64,000 nucleotides of DNA from Muscardinus avellanarius (GCA_963383645.1 OY726559.1:115548441-115612440), one strand, 5' to 3'. Positions 23,317 through 34,412 are shown, counted from the first letter of the stretch. The notes: generated by a model from the letters alone, not told the origin. Made by a program: numbers and translations.

Positions 23317-23512
23317 CATGGCTGGGGATGGAACCCAGGGGCATTCTACCTCCGAGCTACACCCCAGCCCTATTTTTATCCTTTATTTTGAAACAGTCTC
23401 ACTGAGTTGCAGAGGGCCTCACTAAGTAGCTGAGGCTGTCTGCGAACCGCGATCATCAGGTCTCAGCCTCTGAATGCTGAGATTACAAGTGTGGGCCACC
23501 ACGCCCGGCTCG
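23317..23512 (-). mobile_element. B1-dID type A after pyrimidine tract
   Basis: Complete antisense copy. The 0.33-kb CTTT/CT tract occupies its tail position. Confidence 0.85.
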
Positions 23513-23514
23513 AT

Positions 23515-23905
23515 AGAAAACTTAAGGGGGATAATAATAGAAAATACTCCAAACTGTGGGAATTAGATAAGTATCAGACACAGGAGGCATTCAGAATCCC
23601 AAATAGACAAGCTCAAAAGAGACTTTCTCTGTGACACATAATTAAAATGCCCAACGGAGAGAACAAGGATAGAATTTTTAAAGCCTCAAGAAGAGAAAGA
23701 CATTGGGTTATGTTTAATGATAAACCAATTAGATTTATTTCTGATGTTCTTGGCTTGGAACACATCGTTCAAGCCCCAAAGGAAAATAATTGCCAACTAA
23801 GATTGCTATAACCAGCAAAGCTATTCCTTAGAATCCAAGGAGAAATAAAATACCTTCTAACACTAGTGGAAAAGAAAAGAAAAAGAATTCATGACTTCCA
23901 AACCA
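23515..23905 (+). mobile_element. Divergent LINE-1 ORF1 C-terminal fragment
   Basis: A-rich sense sequence with AACCAGCAAAGCTATTCCTT and AATCCAAGGAGAAATAAAAT, the counterpart of 48390-48430. Frames are broken. Confidence 0.55.
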
Positions 23906-23908
23906 GCA

Positions 23909-23982
23909 TGATTGGGGACTGAACCCAAGGATTCACACAGGCTGGGCAAGTGCTGGACCACCGAGCTACATCCCCAACCCTC
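23909..23982 (-). mobile_element. Stand-alone ID SINE (undeleted)
   Basis: The minus strand reads GGTTGGGGATGTAGCTCGGT, then CACTTGCCCAGCC and GGGTTCAGTCCCC. This keeps the middle part missing from the dID modules. It is the only full ID I found. Confidence 0.7.
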
Positions 23983-24039
23983 TTTTAAAAGAGTTTTATT
24001 ATTTTATAATAATAGAACTCTTCTTGTTTTAGGATGAGG

Positions 24040-24200
24040 GGAATTACAACCCTGGCAAAGGTTTTGAAAGTAGACAAATTTGAGTTTAATACTTAGAGAA
24101 GTTATTTAGCCTCACTAAGATTATTTTCTTCATCTGTACAATAGATGGTGTGTGTGTAAGGGGGTGCTTTATGGAGTGCGCAAGGCGGTGTCAGGTGTGT
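24040..24200 (+). repeat. MIR-like fragment
   Basis: AGAAGTTATTTAGCCTCACT is followed by TCATCTGTACAATAG. Confidence 0.5.
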
Positions 24201-24249
24201 TCTGATCACTTCAAACCTCTACATTGCTATTTATTTTTATTTTTTTATT

Positions 24250-24703
24250 TTTTGCAGTACTGAGGATGGAACCCAGGGGCATTCTACCTCTGAGCTACAC
24301 CTCCAGCCCTATTTTTTATTCTTTATTTGAAAACAGGGTCTCACTGAGTTGCAAAGGGCCTCACTAAGTAGTAGCTGAGGCTGTCCTCAAACCTCAATCC
24401 TCCTGTCTTAGCCTCCTGAATGCTGGGATTACACACCTGCACCACCATGCCCGGCTATCATTATCATTTAAAAAATTGTATTAGACATAACTGGTCGTGG
24501 TGGCGCAGGCTTGTAAGCCCAGCATTTGGGAGGCTGAAAAAGGAGGATCTAGGTTTGAGGCCAGCCTTAGCTACTTAGTGAGGCCCTCTGCAACTCAGTG
24601 AGACCCTGTTTCGAAAAAAAGAATACAAAATAGGGCTGGGGGTGTAGCTCGGAGGTAGAATGCTCCTGGGTTCCATCCCCAGTACTGCAAAAAAAAAAAA
24701 AAA
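24250..24703. mobile_element. B1-dID antisense then sense
   Basis: 24252-24456 (-) and 24486-24695 (+), both type A. Confidence 0.83.
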
Positions 24704-25015
24704 TTATTAGACACTCAACTAACTCCTCTCCCCTCACCAGACAGTGAAACTTACCCTCTTAGCCTTTTAACCAGGAGGGAGCGGAGCTGACTTGAAGGCT
24801 GGGCCCTGGGCCAGGCCTGGGGGATGTGCAGGACACCTGAGTGGGAGCTTTACTTCAGCCTGGCATGAGTGTGAGATTTGGGGTTGGTAAAGTCTGAGCT
24901 GTTCCTGTTACAGTCAAAGCCACATGTTGTACCTATTTCTTGAGCAAGAGGGCTCTCAGCAATCAACTCTAGATGAATCAGAGATTTCCTCACCCAGAGT
25001 GGACCTGCGCTGCCT

Positions 25016-25024
25016 TATAAAAAG
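25016..25024 (+). promoter_or_regulatory. S100A12: S100A12 TATA box
   Basis: TATAAAAAG. The predicted start is near 25046. A non-coding exon 1 follows and ends at 25093 before GTAAGT, the same architecture as S100A8. Confidence 0.75.
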
Positions 25025-25045
25025 CCTGCTGTGCTCCTGCCCTGC

Positions 25046-25093
25046 ACCTGTGCTGGCGTCTTGCTGTAGCTCCACACTTCTGTGCATTGCTGG
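25046..25093 (+). other. S100A12: S100A12 non-coding exon 1 (start approximate)
   Basis: 5' UTR exon inferred from TATA spacing and the donor TGG|GTAAGT. It splices to 25601. Confidence 0.6.
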
Positions 25094-25620
25094 GTAAGTG
25101 CTCTTCCCCTAGCCAGGTCCTCAGGGATGCACAGGAGGCCGCAGTGTTTACAGGAGGCCACTCAGCAGTCTCAGGGTGCTGGAGGCCAGAACCCTTAACT
25201 TTCCTGAGCACCTCTGGGCTGACATTGCAGTTTGAACCCAGCAAGGTCAGCTTGCTGTGCTAGGAGGACCCGGCCCCAAGCCTGACTTAGCAGGGTGGTG
25301 ACCATCTGTGGCCAGTGTCTTCTTGCCTTCCCGGTGAGCTCCAGATGGGGCTCCCTTGGTGAATGAGCTGGCAGTCCAGGCTGCCTCCTTTGGACCGTGT
25401 TCTGTTTCTTGCTCTTCCCCCTCCTCTCCACAAATGACTGCTTCACCATGGGCCAGACACGGGGCAGAGAGACCACCAACCAGATCTAGGGAGCTGTGTG
25501 CTTCCTCTAAACCCTAGATGCAGCGAGAGGGGACAGTGAGTGTTGAGGAGTGAGGGCTGAGGAGAGAGTCTGCCTCTAAACTTCCTTTGTCTGCTGAAAG
25601 GTTAACGCAAGGCCGGGAAG

Positions 25621-25758
25621 ATGACCACCCTGGAAGATTACTTGGAAGGAGTCATCAACTGCTTCCACAGGTACTCAGTCCGCACGGGGAACTTTGACAC
25701 CCTCTCCAAGGGTGAACTGAAGAAGCTGATCACAAGGGAACTTTCAAAGACCCTCAAG
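25621..25758 (+). CDS. S100A12: S100A12 coding exon 2 (residues 1-46)
   Basis: The exon opens at 25601 after CTGAAAG, with 20 nt of 5' UTR before the ATG. It encodes helix 1, the S100 EF-hand and the [10 protein letters not shown] segment. Confidence 0.95.
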
Positions 25759-26075
25759 GTAGGTGATGCCCTTCTCCCCTTCCACGCCCTTGCTGAGGGG
25801 AACGGCCAATCCTGGAGAAGATGGAGGGACAAAGGACTGGGGTGGGGATCTGCCTCCTCAGATGTCTGCATGTCCATGAACATGGGATGGAGAGCAGCAG
25901 GGGAGGCGGGAGGCTGGGCTAGGTGAGCTGCAGAACATGGTCAAGCTCCTGTGAGTCCCGCAGGTTCATGATAGCTGCATCCTTCTTTTTCTCCTGCTGT
26001 CTAATGTCTAGGGCTGTCTAATGACTTAATGTTTCGAGGACTCTCTGAGCTGACCCCCAAATGGGAGGCCTGAGA

Positions 26076-26118
<43 letters not shown>

Positions 26119-26318
26119 TGCACGCAAGCTTTATGTGGAGCATCTGAGCTCAACGTCTCTGTTTTCCTTTCTCCTAGAATACCAAAGATCAAGCTACCAT
26201 TGACAGAATATTCAACGAGCTGGATACAGATAAAAACGGACAGGTGGACTTTAAGGAATTCCTCTTTCTCGTGGCCTCTGTGTTGGATACGGCCCACGAA
26301 AACATCCACAAAGAGTAG
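25621..26318 (+). CDS. S100A12: S100A12 (calgranulin C, EN-RAGE)
   Basis: Coding exons 25621-25758 and 26178-26318 encode 92 aa. Splice sites are AAG|GTAGGT and CTCCTAG|AAT. The pseudo EF-hand is followed by a canonical EF-hand with D62, D64, N66, Q68 and E73. The Zn/Cu site ligands H16, D26, H86 and H90 are all present (Met-1 numbering). The C-terminal 15 residues correspond to the calcitermin peptide and keep two of its three histidines. S100A12 is a neutrophil alarmin acting through RAGE and TLR4 and a Zn/Cu chelator. Oddity: C14 in helix 1, where the human protein as I recall it has no cysteine. The gene is intact; mouse and rat have lost it. Confidence 0.97.
26077..26116. repeat. (GT)n in S100A12 intron 2
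   Basis: Sense (GU)n in the transcript, 62 nt before the exon 3 acceptor. Confidence 0.9.
26178..26318 (+). CDS. S100A12: S100A12 coding exon 3 (residues 47-92 and stop)
   Basis: The acceptor is TTTCTCCTAG and the stop is TAG at 26316-26318. A 40-bp (GT)n tract ends 62 bp before this exon. Confidence 0.95.
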   Translation, partial: NTKDQATIDRIFNELDTDKNGQVDFKEFLFLVASVLDTAHENIHKE

Positions 26319-26414
26319 GAAGCTCTCTGAGGGACTTTCCCCCAGCAACATTTCCAACAGGATGTTTTCTTCCCCTCATCAGATCCCTGCCTTGCCCGGG
26401 GCTGGGGGAGAATT

Positions 26415-26420
26415 AATAAA
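26415..26420 (+). terminator. S100A12: S100A12 polyadenylation signal AATAAA
   Basis: AATAAA about 97 bp after the stop, followed by a T/GT-rich stretch. Confidence 0.8.
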
Positions 26421-26439
26421 TGTTATGAAGAGTTCTTCA

Positions 26440-26778
26440 TGGTGTCTGTGTACTTTTATTTCTTTCCTTGTCCGTGGTCCCCCAACCTGGTCACACCCCA
26501 CCATTGCTATTTCGACAGCCTCCTTTGGATCGTTTAGGCTTCCAAACTTATTGGCTTACCACCCCCTTTTCAGAAGAAGACAATACTCAGTGTACACTGG
26601 GTGCTTCTACCACCCCCTTATTTTTATTGAAACTGCACCAGTTTCAAGCAAGGCTACTACTGCTCCCTGGATTGCTTCAGCATCTCCTCCTGAGGGTGAC
26701 GTCTTGACTTTGGAAATCTATGCTGAGACCCTCGTTGCACTTGTTAACCAAATATTTATTGCCAGCCCACTATTTGGA
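26440..26778. other. Unique non-coding sequence after S100A12
   Basis: No recognisable repeat. The long reading frame across it is S100A12 exon 3 in a wrong frame running into intergenic DNA. Confidence 0.5.
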
Positions 26779-26995
26779 ACCAGGCATGGTGGCACATGCC
26801 TGTAATCCTAGTACTTAGGCAGGAGGGTCATCAGTTTGAGACCAACCTCTGAAACTAAAACAAAAACAAAAAATGAAAGAAAGAAAGAAAGAGAGAAAGA
26901 AAGAAAGAAAGAAAGAAAGAGAAAGAAAGAGAGAAAGAAAGAAAAAAGGGCTGGGAGTGTAGCTCAGAGGTAGAGTACCCCTGGGTTTAATTCTC

Positions 26996-27034
<39 letters not shown>
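26779..27034 (+). mobile_element. B1-dID with GAAA-expanded linker and (CA)n tail
   Basis: B1 26779-26860, linker expanded to (GAAA)n at 26874-26946, dID 26949-26999, (CA)n 27000-27034. Confidence 0.8.
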
Positions 27035-27037
<3 letters not shown>

Positions 27038-27320
27038 CTTCCTTCCTTCCTTTTCATTTCACAAATGAGACCAAAGACCAAAGACACAAAGTCCTTGTCT
27101 TCTCAGAGCTCATATTCTATTGGGAAATGAGTAGAGAAATGAGTAGAAAAAGAAAAATTTACCCTATGCTGTACTGGTAGGCAATCATAAGTGAAACCAA
27201 AGTGGGGAAGTGAGGTTAGGGTGTCAGGGGAAGGTGTGAGACGTTGGTTTAGATGAAGTTCCTGACAGAGAGAGACCAAGGCCCCGAGGTGGACATCTGC
27301 TCAAAGAGTAGCACAAAAGC

Positions 27321-27507
27321 CAGGCATGGCAGTACACGCCTGTAATCCCAGTGCTTGGGAGACTGAGACAGGGGGATTGCAGGTTCAAGGACAGCCTCAG
27401 CCACTTATCAAGACCCTCAGAAACTTAGTAAGACCTCATTAAACTAATAAATAAAGTGTTGGGGTGTAGCTCAGAGGTAGAATGTCCCTGAGTTGAATCA
27501 CCAGCCA
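27321..27507 (+). mobile_element. B1-dID, divergent
   Basis: A complete but older copy; the B1 core has CCTCAGCCACTTATC. Confidence 0.75.
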
Positions 27508-28147
27508 AAAAACCAGAGTACCTAGTGTACAGTAACTGAGGGGATAGGGAGTGTCAGGATGTGGGTCTACAGGTGATAGAAATATGATCGCTTCAACTAT
27601 GTAAACATTATTACTTAGAGATTTTACATTCTTTGTTTTAAGCCTTGAACTCCAATGTGCACTTTGTACTTCTGGTCTATCTCACAGATACTGCTACCTG
27701 AAGATCATGGCCACCATACTGGATGCAGCAGCCTGACGTCTTTGATGAGATGGAGCAGGGCGGGCTGAGTTGTGGGGACAGTAATGGTGGTGACAGGGGT
27801 GGTCAGATTCTGAAGACATTTCAGAGGTGAAATGTGAGAAATTAAAGATTACACCAAAGCTTTTTTCTTTTTCTCCCCTCCCCCTTCCCAGCTGGGTGCA
27901 GGGAAAACATTAATAAAAAACTAAGTTCTGGCCTTAAGGTGCTTAACTGGTCGGGCAAAACAGGAGCCACAGAAATTTCCATGCTGTGTCATGTGTGTTA
28001 GGACAGAAGTGGTCACAGGACAATGTGGAGGAGTAAAAAGGTGGTCCAGCTTGTGGGAGAGGTCAGTTGGGTTTTCTGAGGGAATGGATGAATGCTTACT
28101 TGGTCATGATATTTGAGGTAGAACTTTGAAAGGGGGAACAATAATGC

Positions 28148-28336
28148 AGAATTTGCATGTCTATGAACATGGGATAGTAAATAACAATCCCTTTGTTCTT
28201 TTCTCAAAGAGTAAAGAATTTGGATGTCCATGAACATGGGATACTAAGGAACAATCCCTTTTTTCAGAGTGAAGAACTTGCATGTCCATGAGTATGGGAT
28301 AGTAAAGAGCAATCCCTTTGGTTTATTCAAAGAGGG
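28148..28336 (+). repeat. Three tandem 58-67 bp units
   Basis: Units at 28148, 28215 and 28273 share CATGTC.ATGA.CATGGGATA and AACAATCCCTTT. A 21-bp piece recurs at 25868-25888 in the S100A12 intron. Confidence 0.8.
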
Positions 28337-28664
28337 GAAAGAATAGGAAGGCGTTGAGAAGAATGAGAGAGGTGGGAAAAGGGAGAGGAATATAATGTTG
28401 TATATCCAACACAGGGTAAAGGGCAAGAAGACATCTCTAGCCAGACCCCTCAATGGTCTTGTTTTTTGCTAAACACTATTCTAGGAGCATGCTGTCTCCT
28501 TTGGTGTTCCTCTCTCGTCTGACACTGCATGCATTGATGTGATTATTTATTTGGTGTCTATATTTACCAGTAGACTAGGCTGTTTGAGAGGGCTTGTTGT
28601 ATCATCCTTAGCACTGGCTCATATTCTGGCAGAGGGAGGTATTTGCCAGTGTGGTTAGAATGTT

Positions 28665-29240
28665 TGTGTACTCTCAAAATTCATGTAGAAACGTAATCCC
28701 CAATGCACCAATCTGAAAAGTTAGGACTTTTAGAACGCAAAAGACCATGAAAGCGCCAGCCTTATAAAAAGGGGTCAGTGCCTTATAAAAGATCTTGGTG
28801 GGGAGTTTACCCTTTATGTTCCTTCTTCATGAGGACTCAGCATTCCTCCCCTTTGGAGGCTGCAGCACTCTGGGCCTTTCTTGCAGGCAGAGAGCAGCTC
28901 TTGCCAGACACCAAATCTATCAGCATCCTGATCTTGGGCTCCAAAACCTCTCCAAATGGGAGAAATAAAATTTTACTCTTAAAAAGTACCCAGCCTATTT
29001 TTTTTGGTATTGGAGGTTGAACACAGGGGGCATTCTACTTCCAAGCTACACCCCTAGCCCTATTTTATTTTTATTCAAAACAGGGCCTTGCTAGGTTGAT
29101 GATAGTCTCACTACTTGCTGAGGTTGTTCTCGAACCTGTGATCCACCTGTCTCAGGCTCCTAAATACTGGGATTATAAGTGTGCACCGCCATGTCCAGCT
29201 TCAAACTATAGTATTTTATTATAAAGTACAAATGGACTAA
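28665..29240 (+). mobile_element. Ancient interspersed repeat (MaLR/LTR-like), split by a SINE
   Basis: Matches my memory of a common old mammalian repeat: AATCCCCAATG, CCTTATAAAAG, CCAGACACCAAATCT, GATCTTGG and GAGAAATAAA in order. Its last ~30 bp resume at 29210 after a type A SINE (28998-29205). The family name is unsure. Confidence 0.45.
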
Positions 29241-29500
29241 GATACTGTGACATATATAGGTACTGAGGATTGAACCTAGAGGCATTCTACCTCTGAGCTT
29301 TACTCCCAGTCCTATTTTAGCTTTTATTTTGCAACAGGGGGAAGTTCCCTAAGTCGCTGAAGGTCTCTCTAAATTGCTGAGGCTGGCTTTGAACTTTTGA
29401 TACTCCTGCCTTAGCCTCCCAAGTACTGGAGACTGAGATCTGAACCTGTGATCCTCCTGTCTCAGTCTCCCAAGTACAGGTGTGAGCTGCCATTTGTATA
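28998..29500 (-). mobile_element. Two old antisense B1-dID copies
   Basis: 28998-29205 and 29263-29490, the second with an internal repeated GATCCTCCTGTCTCAG stretch. Confidence 0.7.
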
Positions 29501-29629
29501 AAAGTTTAGGACACACAGCTCTGCAGAATACATAATACTTGATAATGATGACGTGACTGTTATTGATTTATGTATTATTTATTATCAATCTATGTATCTA
29601 TCTATCTATTTATCATCTACCTATTTTTT

Positions 29630-29831
29630 TGTTTTGTGGAACCGAGGACTGAACCCAGAGGCATTCTACCTCGAGCTACACCCCCAGCCCTATTTTTTAT
29701 TCTTTATTTTGAAACAGGGTCTCACTGAGTTGCAGAGGGCCTAAGTAGTGGAGGCTGGCTGTGAACCTGTGATCCTCCTGTTTCAGTCTCCCAAGTACTG
29801 GGATTACAAACATGTGCCATCACGTCCAGCT
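29630..29831 (-). mobile_element. B1-dID type A
   Basis: A TATC-rich tract lies just before (about 29585-29620). Confidence 0.8.
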
Positions 29832-30194
29832 CTATCTATACTTCTTTATTTTGTAGTGTGCTCCTCCTACTTATATGAAAATTGCTTACTTATATAAAAA
29901 CTGCTTAAAAATGATGTGCTTGGTTTTTCTGACAACAGCCTCGTACATCTGTTGACTGAGTTTCGGGATGACATCGAGAGGCCCCAGTGAGTGGCAGCCT
30001 GAACCACCTGGTTCCTTGTAGGCACGCTAATGTTTGCACAACAGCAAAGCCCTTAATCCCTGCTAATCCACATGCAACTGTCTTTCCCTCCAGTGACTTT
30101 CTTGTCTCAGTATGAAGAGGAAACTTCGAAGCTGAGCTTTGTGTGTTTCAGAGGAGTCGTCCCTGTCCCTGGTTAGATATGACTCTTAGTTGTT

Positions 30195-30773
30195 TTTTTT
30201 TTTTTTTGTGTGTGTGTTTTTGTGGAATGAAACTCAGGGACATTGTACCTCTGAGTCATACCCCCAGCCTATTTTTTTTAGTTTATTTATTAATTTAATT
30301 TAATTTGGAAACAGAGTCTCTTAAGCCAGCGCGGCTGGCTTCGAACCTGTGTGATCCTCCTGTCTCTGCCTCCCAAGCGCGGGGATTACAAGCGTGTGCC
30401 ACCACGCCTGGCTAGTTTATTTATTTATATTTTGGTGGTATGGGGATGGAACCCAGGGGCCTTCTACCTCTGGGCTACATTCCCAGACTTATTTTATATT
30501 TTGTTTTGGAAACAGGGTCTCTCTAAGTTGCTGAGAGCCTCACTAAGTAGCTAAGGCTGGCTTCAAACCTGTGCGATCCTCCTGTCTCAGCCTCCCAAGT
30601 ACTGGGATTATAGGCATGTGCCACCATGCCTGGCTAGTCTTTTTATTTTTGAAACAGGGTCTCACTGAGTTGCAAAGGGCCTCGCTGAGTAGCTGAGGCC
30701 CTCCACGAACCACGATCCTCCTGTCTCAGCCTCCCAAATGCTGGGATTATAAGTGTGCGCCACCACGCCCGGC
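30195..30773 (-). mobile_element. Three antisense B1-dID copies
   Basis: 30218-30412 (type C B1 part), 30436-30634 (type B), and 30635-30773 (B1 remainder of type A). Confidence 0.8.
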
Positions 30774-30780
30774 TCTGACC

Positions 30781-31730
30781 CCTGGGTTTCACAGGCCTGG
30801 CTTGGAGAGCACCCCAGAGACACAGGAGAGCATCTCACCTCAGAGAATTGGGGGTTCAAGAGCGGTGAGTCAGAAAGAGCTCAGAGAATGTGGACCAGGT
30901 AGAGGTAGAAAGAGAGGGGTGGGCCAAGAAGGAAAGTGGAAAAGGCAGAAGAAAGGAAAGGACCCTCGCGGAGGGGGCTCCCCAGCTGCAAACCTGCCCT
31001 CTGCTGTGTCCACGGGTGTCACTCCCTCTTCTCTGTCACTTCAGGTCTTGGCGATCATCTCTTTTTTACTCCAAGTAAGGTTTACGCACAACAGCTGGTG
31101 CCCCATGGTATGGCTGGAATCGCTCCTGGTGAAAGAGGAAATCCTGTCTCTGACACCCTCCCTATCTCTTGTCTTGGGGGTGCATCTTGGAAAGTGGGGT
31201 GAGTGTCCAATCTGTCCAGGGAGCTGACCAGCGTCTTGGGGTAGAGAAACTGGTTCAGATCTGAGCCAAGAGGCCACAGAGGTTGGGCAAGGTGTTGTCC
31301 CCTTGGTGTCCTGGAGTGTCAAAATCCATGACACAGGGTTTTCTTACAAGAGGAACATTTTGAGCAACCGCTGGGAGGGGCAGGGCTTTGAGGTGGGAGT
31401 CCAGTTTACCTCAGAGCCCGGTCCACACTGGGGTTGTGTAAGATTGCTTCACGGGGCTGGTGAAAACCTTTCTTCTCAGCAAGGTCTTGACAAACACTGG
31501 TGAAGTATAAAATTACAGGATCTTTTATTTCTGGGGGGAGGGGAAAGAAAGTTGGATGGTGTGCCCTCGCCGATGAGATGGAGCCTGGAATAGTCTGAGA
31601 TTTTGACCAAATTTGGGCTTTCTGAGAAGCTGGGGGCTCTGTGCAGCTCACACCTGGGGAACCAATCACACCACGAACCAAGCCATAAACCACAGCAGAG
31701 AGACACTTTTAAAAAATTTTTTAATTAAAA
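30781..31730. other. Unique non-coding sequence
   Basis: Largely SINE-free, GC-balanced stretch with several short overlapping frames but no recognisable protein. Could hold regulatory DNA. Confidence 0.4.
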
Positions 31731-31734
31731 AAAA

Positions 31735-32236
31735 ATTTTTTTTTTTTTTTTTTTTTTGGTGGTACTGGGGATGGAACCCTTCTACCTCCGGGCTATACTC
31801 CCAAATGTATTTTATATTTTATTTGGAAACAGGGTCCCTTAAGCCAGCGAGGCTGGCTTTGAACCTGCGCGATCCTCCTGTCTCTGCCTCCCAAGCGTGG
31901 GAATTATAAGTCTGCGCCACCATGCCTGGCTAATTAAAAAATTATTTTATTTTATTTATTTATTTTTGTGATACTAGGGATTGAGCCCGGGGCATTCTAC
32001 CTCTGAGCTATGCTTCTAGCTCTTTTTTTTTTTTTTTTTTGGTACTGGGGATGAAACACAGGGGCATTCTACCTCTGAGCGACATCTCCAGCCCTATTTT
32101 TTATTTTAAGGCAGGGTCTCACTGAGTTGTGAGGCAAAGGGCCTCACTAAGTAGCTGAGGCTGTCATTGAATTGCGATCCTCCTGTCTCAGCCTCCCGAA
32201 TGCTGGGATTACACATGTGCACCACCATACCCGGCT
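31735..32236 (-). mobile_element. Type C and type A SINE cluster
   Basis: Type C 31757-31930, a dID head 31968-32020, and full type A 32040-32236. Confidence 0.8.
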
Positions 32237-33095
32237 GCGAGAGACTTACACAGTGCAGATAGCTCTAAAACCTTTCATTCTGTGAGCTCCTTGGCCCCCA
32301 CCTGCCCCGTTCCCTTGGCAACTCTCCCAGGCCTCCTCTTTCCTGCTCAGCCCCACACCTGCTGCATCCCGGCCTTTGCCCACATGGTCTCCTCTCTCTG
32401 AGGCATCTTCACACTTATTCTGGGGGTGTTTATAACTACCGGTCACAATGCTACCCTGATTTTCAGGGAAATAGCTCCTGATGAAAGCTATTCACAGCCC
32501 AAAGGCCCACCTAGCCTCCCAAGCTTCCTTTCCCATATTAGAATAATCCAAGGGGCTGTCCTGTCTCCCCTTCAGGCCCAGGGTCCAGTCTTCTTTATCA
32601 CAGTGCCTTTGGAGCATTCCAAGGCCTCGACATGCAGTGAGTATCAGTTAATGTCAGCTGAGTGGACGAGTGAGCTCATCTGCTCCCCAGTTCTGGAGCC
32701 GTGCTCCCCACCCCGGCTCTGGGGCGCCTTCAGAGCACTGTTACAAGTCTGAGCAGAGGACAGCAGTCCAGGTCAGCACTCCTTCCTTATCCTTCCCAGA
32801 AAGATATCCAGAAGTTCAGGTTCCACCGCTAACACTCAGACTGGAGGATAAGTCCCTCTGCAGGAACCGGGGGACAGTCATCTCTAGTTCTTTAGTCACT
32901 GCGATGCCCGGGAACACCTCCAAGACTCGTGTTTCTCAAAAGGACACATTAGTCACAGAAGCCGCCTTTGACGCTCACGTGGAGTGGGGATATTAAACTC
33001 GATGTCTACACGTTCGCTCCCTGTGGGAGAGAATGGAAGGAGCAAGTGTAAAGACGAGGCTGCATCCCCTTGATCAGCACTGTTAAATTCTGTTT
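32237..33095. other. Unique non-coding sequence
   Basis: No gene or identifiable repeat beyond possible old L2/MIR traces. Confidence 0.4.
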
Positions 33096-33099
33096 GAGT

Positions 33100-33270
33100 T
33101 GGGCTTGGGAGGCTGAGGCAGGAGGACTGCAGGTTCGCGGCCGGCCTCGGCATCTTAGAGAGACCTTCAGCCATTTAGCAAGACCTGTTTCAAAATAAAA
33201 AAAATAATAAAGGGCAGGGCTTTTTAGCTCAGAGGTAGAATGCCCCCAGGGTTCAATTCCTAGTACCAAT
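33100..33270 (+). mobile_element. Old B1-dID
   Basis: Divergent sense copy ending in TTCAATTCCTAGTACC. Confidence 0.7.
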
Positions 33271-33612
33271 ACCAAAACAAAGAAACAACAACAAAAAAAA
33301 AATGAAGAAAAACTATGTTTGAAGAAAATCCCATGCGGCTTTATGAAAGTAGCATCTGTTAGACCTTCTACTGGGTTCTAGAACCCTCTTCTACATGCTC
33401 CCTAAAGGGTGGGGCAAGCGGAAGCACTCTTTGCACCTGAGAGGGTCCGTCCTCTCGGCCCCCACTCTGAGGCTCCCCATTCCTCCAAGCTGACCCTATG
33501 TCATCGACACACACTAGGCCTCCCCATGAAGGGCCCGGTTCTCCTCCTGCCCCTCCTCTGGCTCCCCGGGGCCCTAGGAACAGCCACCCAAGGTCCCTGG
33601 GGCAGTAATATC

Positions 33613-33990
33613 AAGCCAGGTGTGGTGGTGCACATATATAATAACTCACAGAAACTCAGGAGGCTGAGATCAGAGGACCGCAAATCTGTAGCCGGCCTGG
33701 TCAAGTTTGAGGCCCTGTCTCAAAATAAAACATAAAATAGGAGCCGGGCGGGGTGGCCCACGCCTGTCGTCCCAGGACTTGGGAGCCCGAGACGGGAGGA
33801 TCGTAAGGATTGCAGGTTCAAGACAGCCTCAGCAAGTAGTGAGACTCTCATCAACCTAGCGAGGTCCTGTTTCAAAATAAAAATAAAATAGGGCCGGGGG
33901 TATAGCTCAGAAGTGAAATACTCCTGCGTTCAGTCCCCAGTATCACAATAAACAAACAAACAAACAAACACACACATAAATAAATAATTA
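33613..33990 (+). mobile_element. Two tandem sense B1-dID copies
   Basis: 33613-33740 lacks its dID. 33741-33947 is complete with an (AAAC)n tail. Confidence 0.78.
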
Positions 33991-34094
33991 TAGGGCTGGG
34001 ATATAATAGCTGTTAGGTTGGAAACAGGGTTAGGGGGTTTAGGAGGGAGGTAAAAACACCCACCGTGTTATCAGAGACCGCTGTTTTATTTATT

Positions 34095-34380
34095 TGGACC
34101 TGGCACCCTCCGGAGAGTCGGCCGGCCGTGGGGTAAGGGACCTACGAGCCACACGTTTGGAGAGTTGCGCAGAGTCCTGATCTCCAGCCGAGTCACGTGG
34201 CGGATGGGAGGCACCGATGTTTTATAGGCGTGCCGATTCTCGCGACATCCTGAGTCTCGCGATGTTTGGAGTCTCCAGGCACCTGGAGTCTCGCGATATC
34301 TCCGCTTCTGGCTTGCGGGGGGGGGGGGGGGGGGCCCGCTGCGAGATCATGTGGGGGAGAGACCCAACTTATCAATAGCT
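34095..34380 (+). repeat. CpG-rich interspersed element with intact 17-bp TCTCGCGA array
   Basis: Four 17-bp units run from 34238. TCTCGCGA is at 34238-34245, 34255-34262 and 34289-34296; the unit between is altered. An 18-G run follows at 34317-34334. A possible TATA (TTTTATAGG) lies 20 bp before the array. Confidence 0.6.
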
Positions 34381-34412
34381 CATTGATAAAATAACCCTGG
34401 GTTCAGGGAAGC

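Noticed and set aside
22825..23425. Long Ser/Phe/Leu-rich and Lys/Glu/Arg-rich reading frames
   Set aside because: They are translations of the CTTT/CT tract in all frames, with no protein family and no codon signal.
23909..23982. tRNA-like A and B boxes
   Set aside because: They belong to ID/dID SINEs. No cloverleaf tRNA gene is intact.
26080..26805. 241-aa plus-strand reading frame
   Set aside because: It starts in the GT repeat and reads S100A12 exon 3 out of frame.
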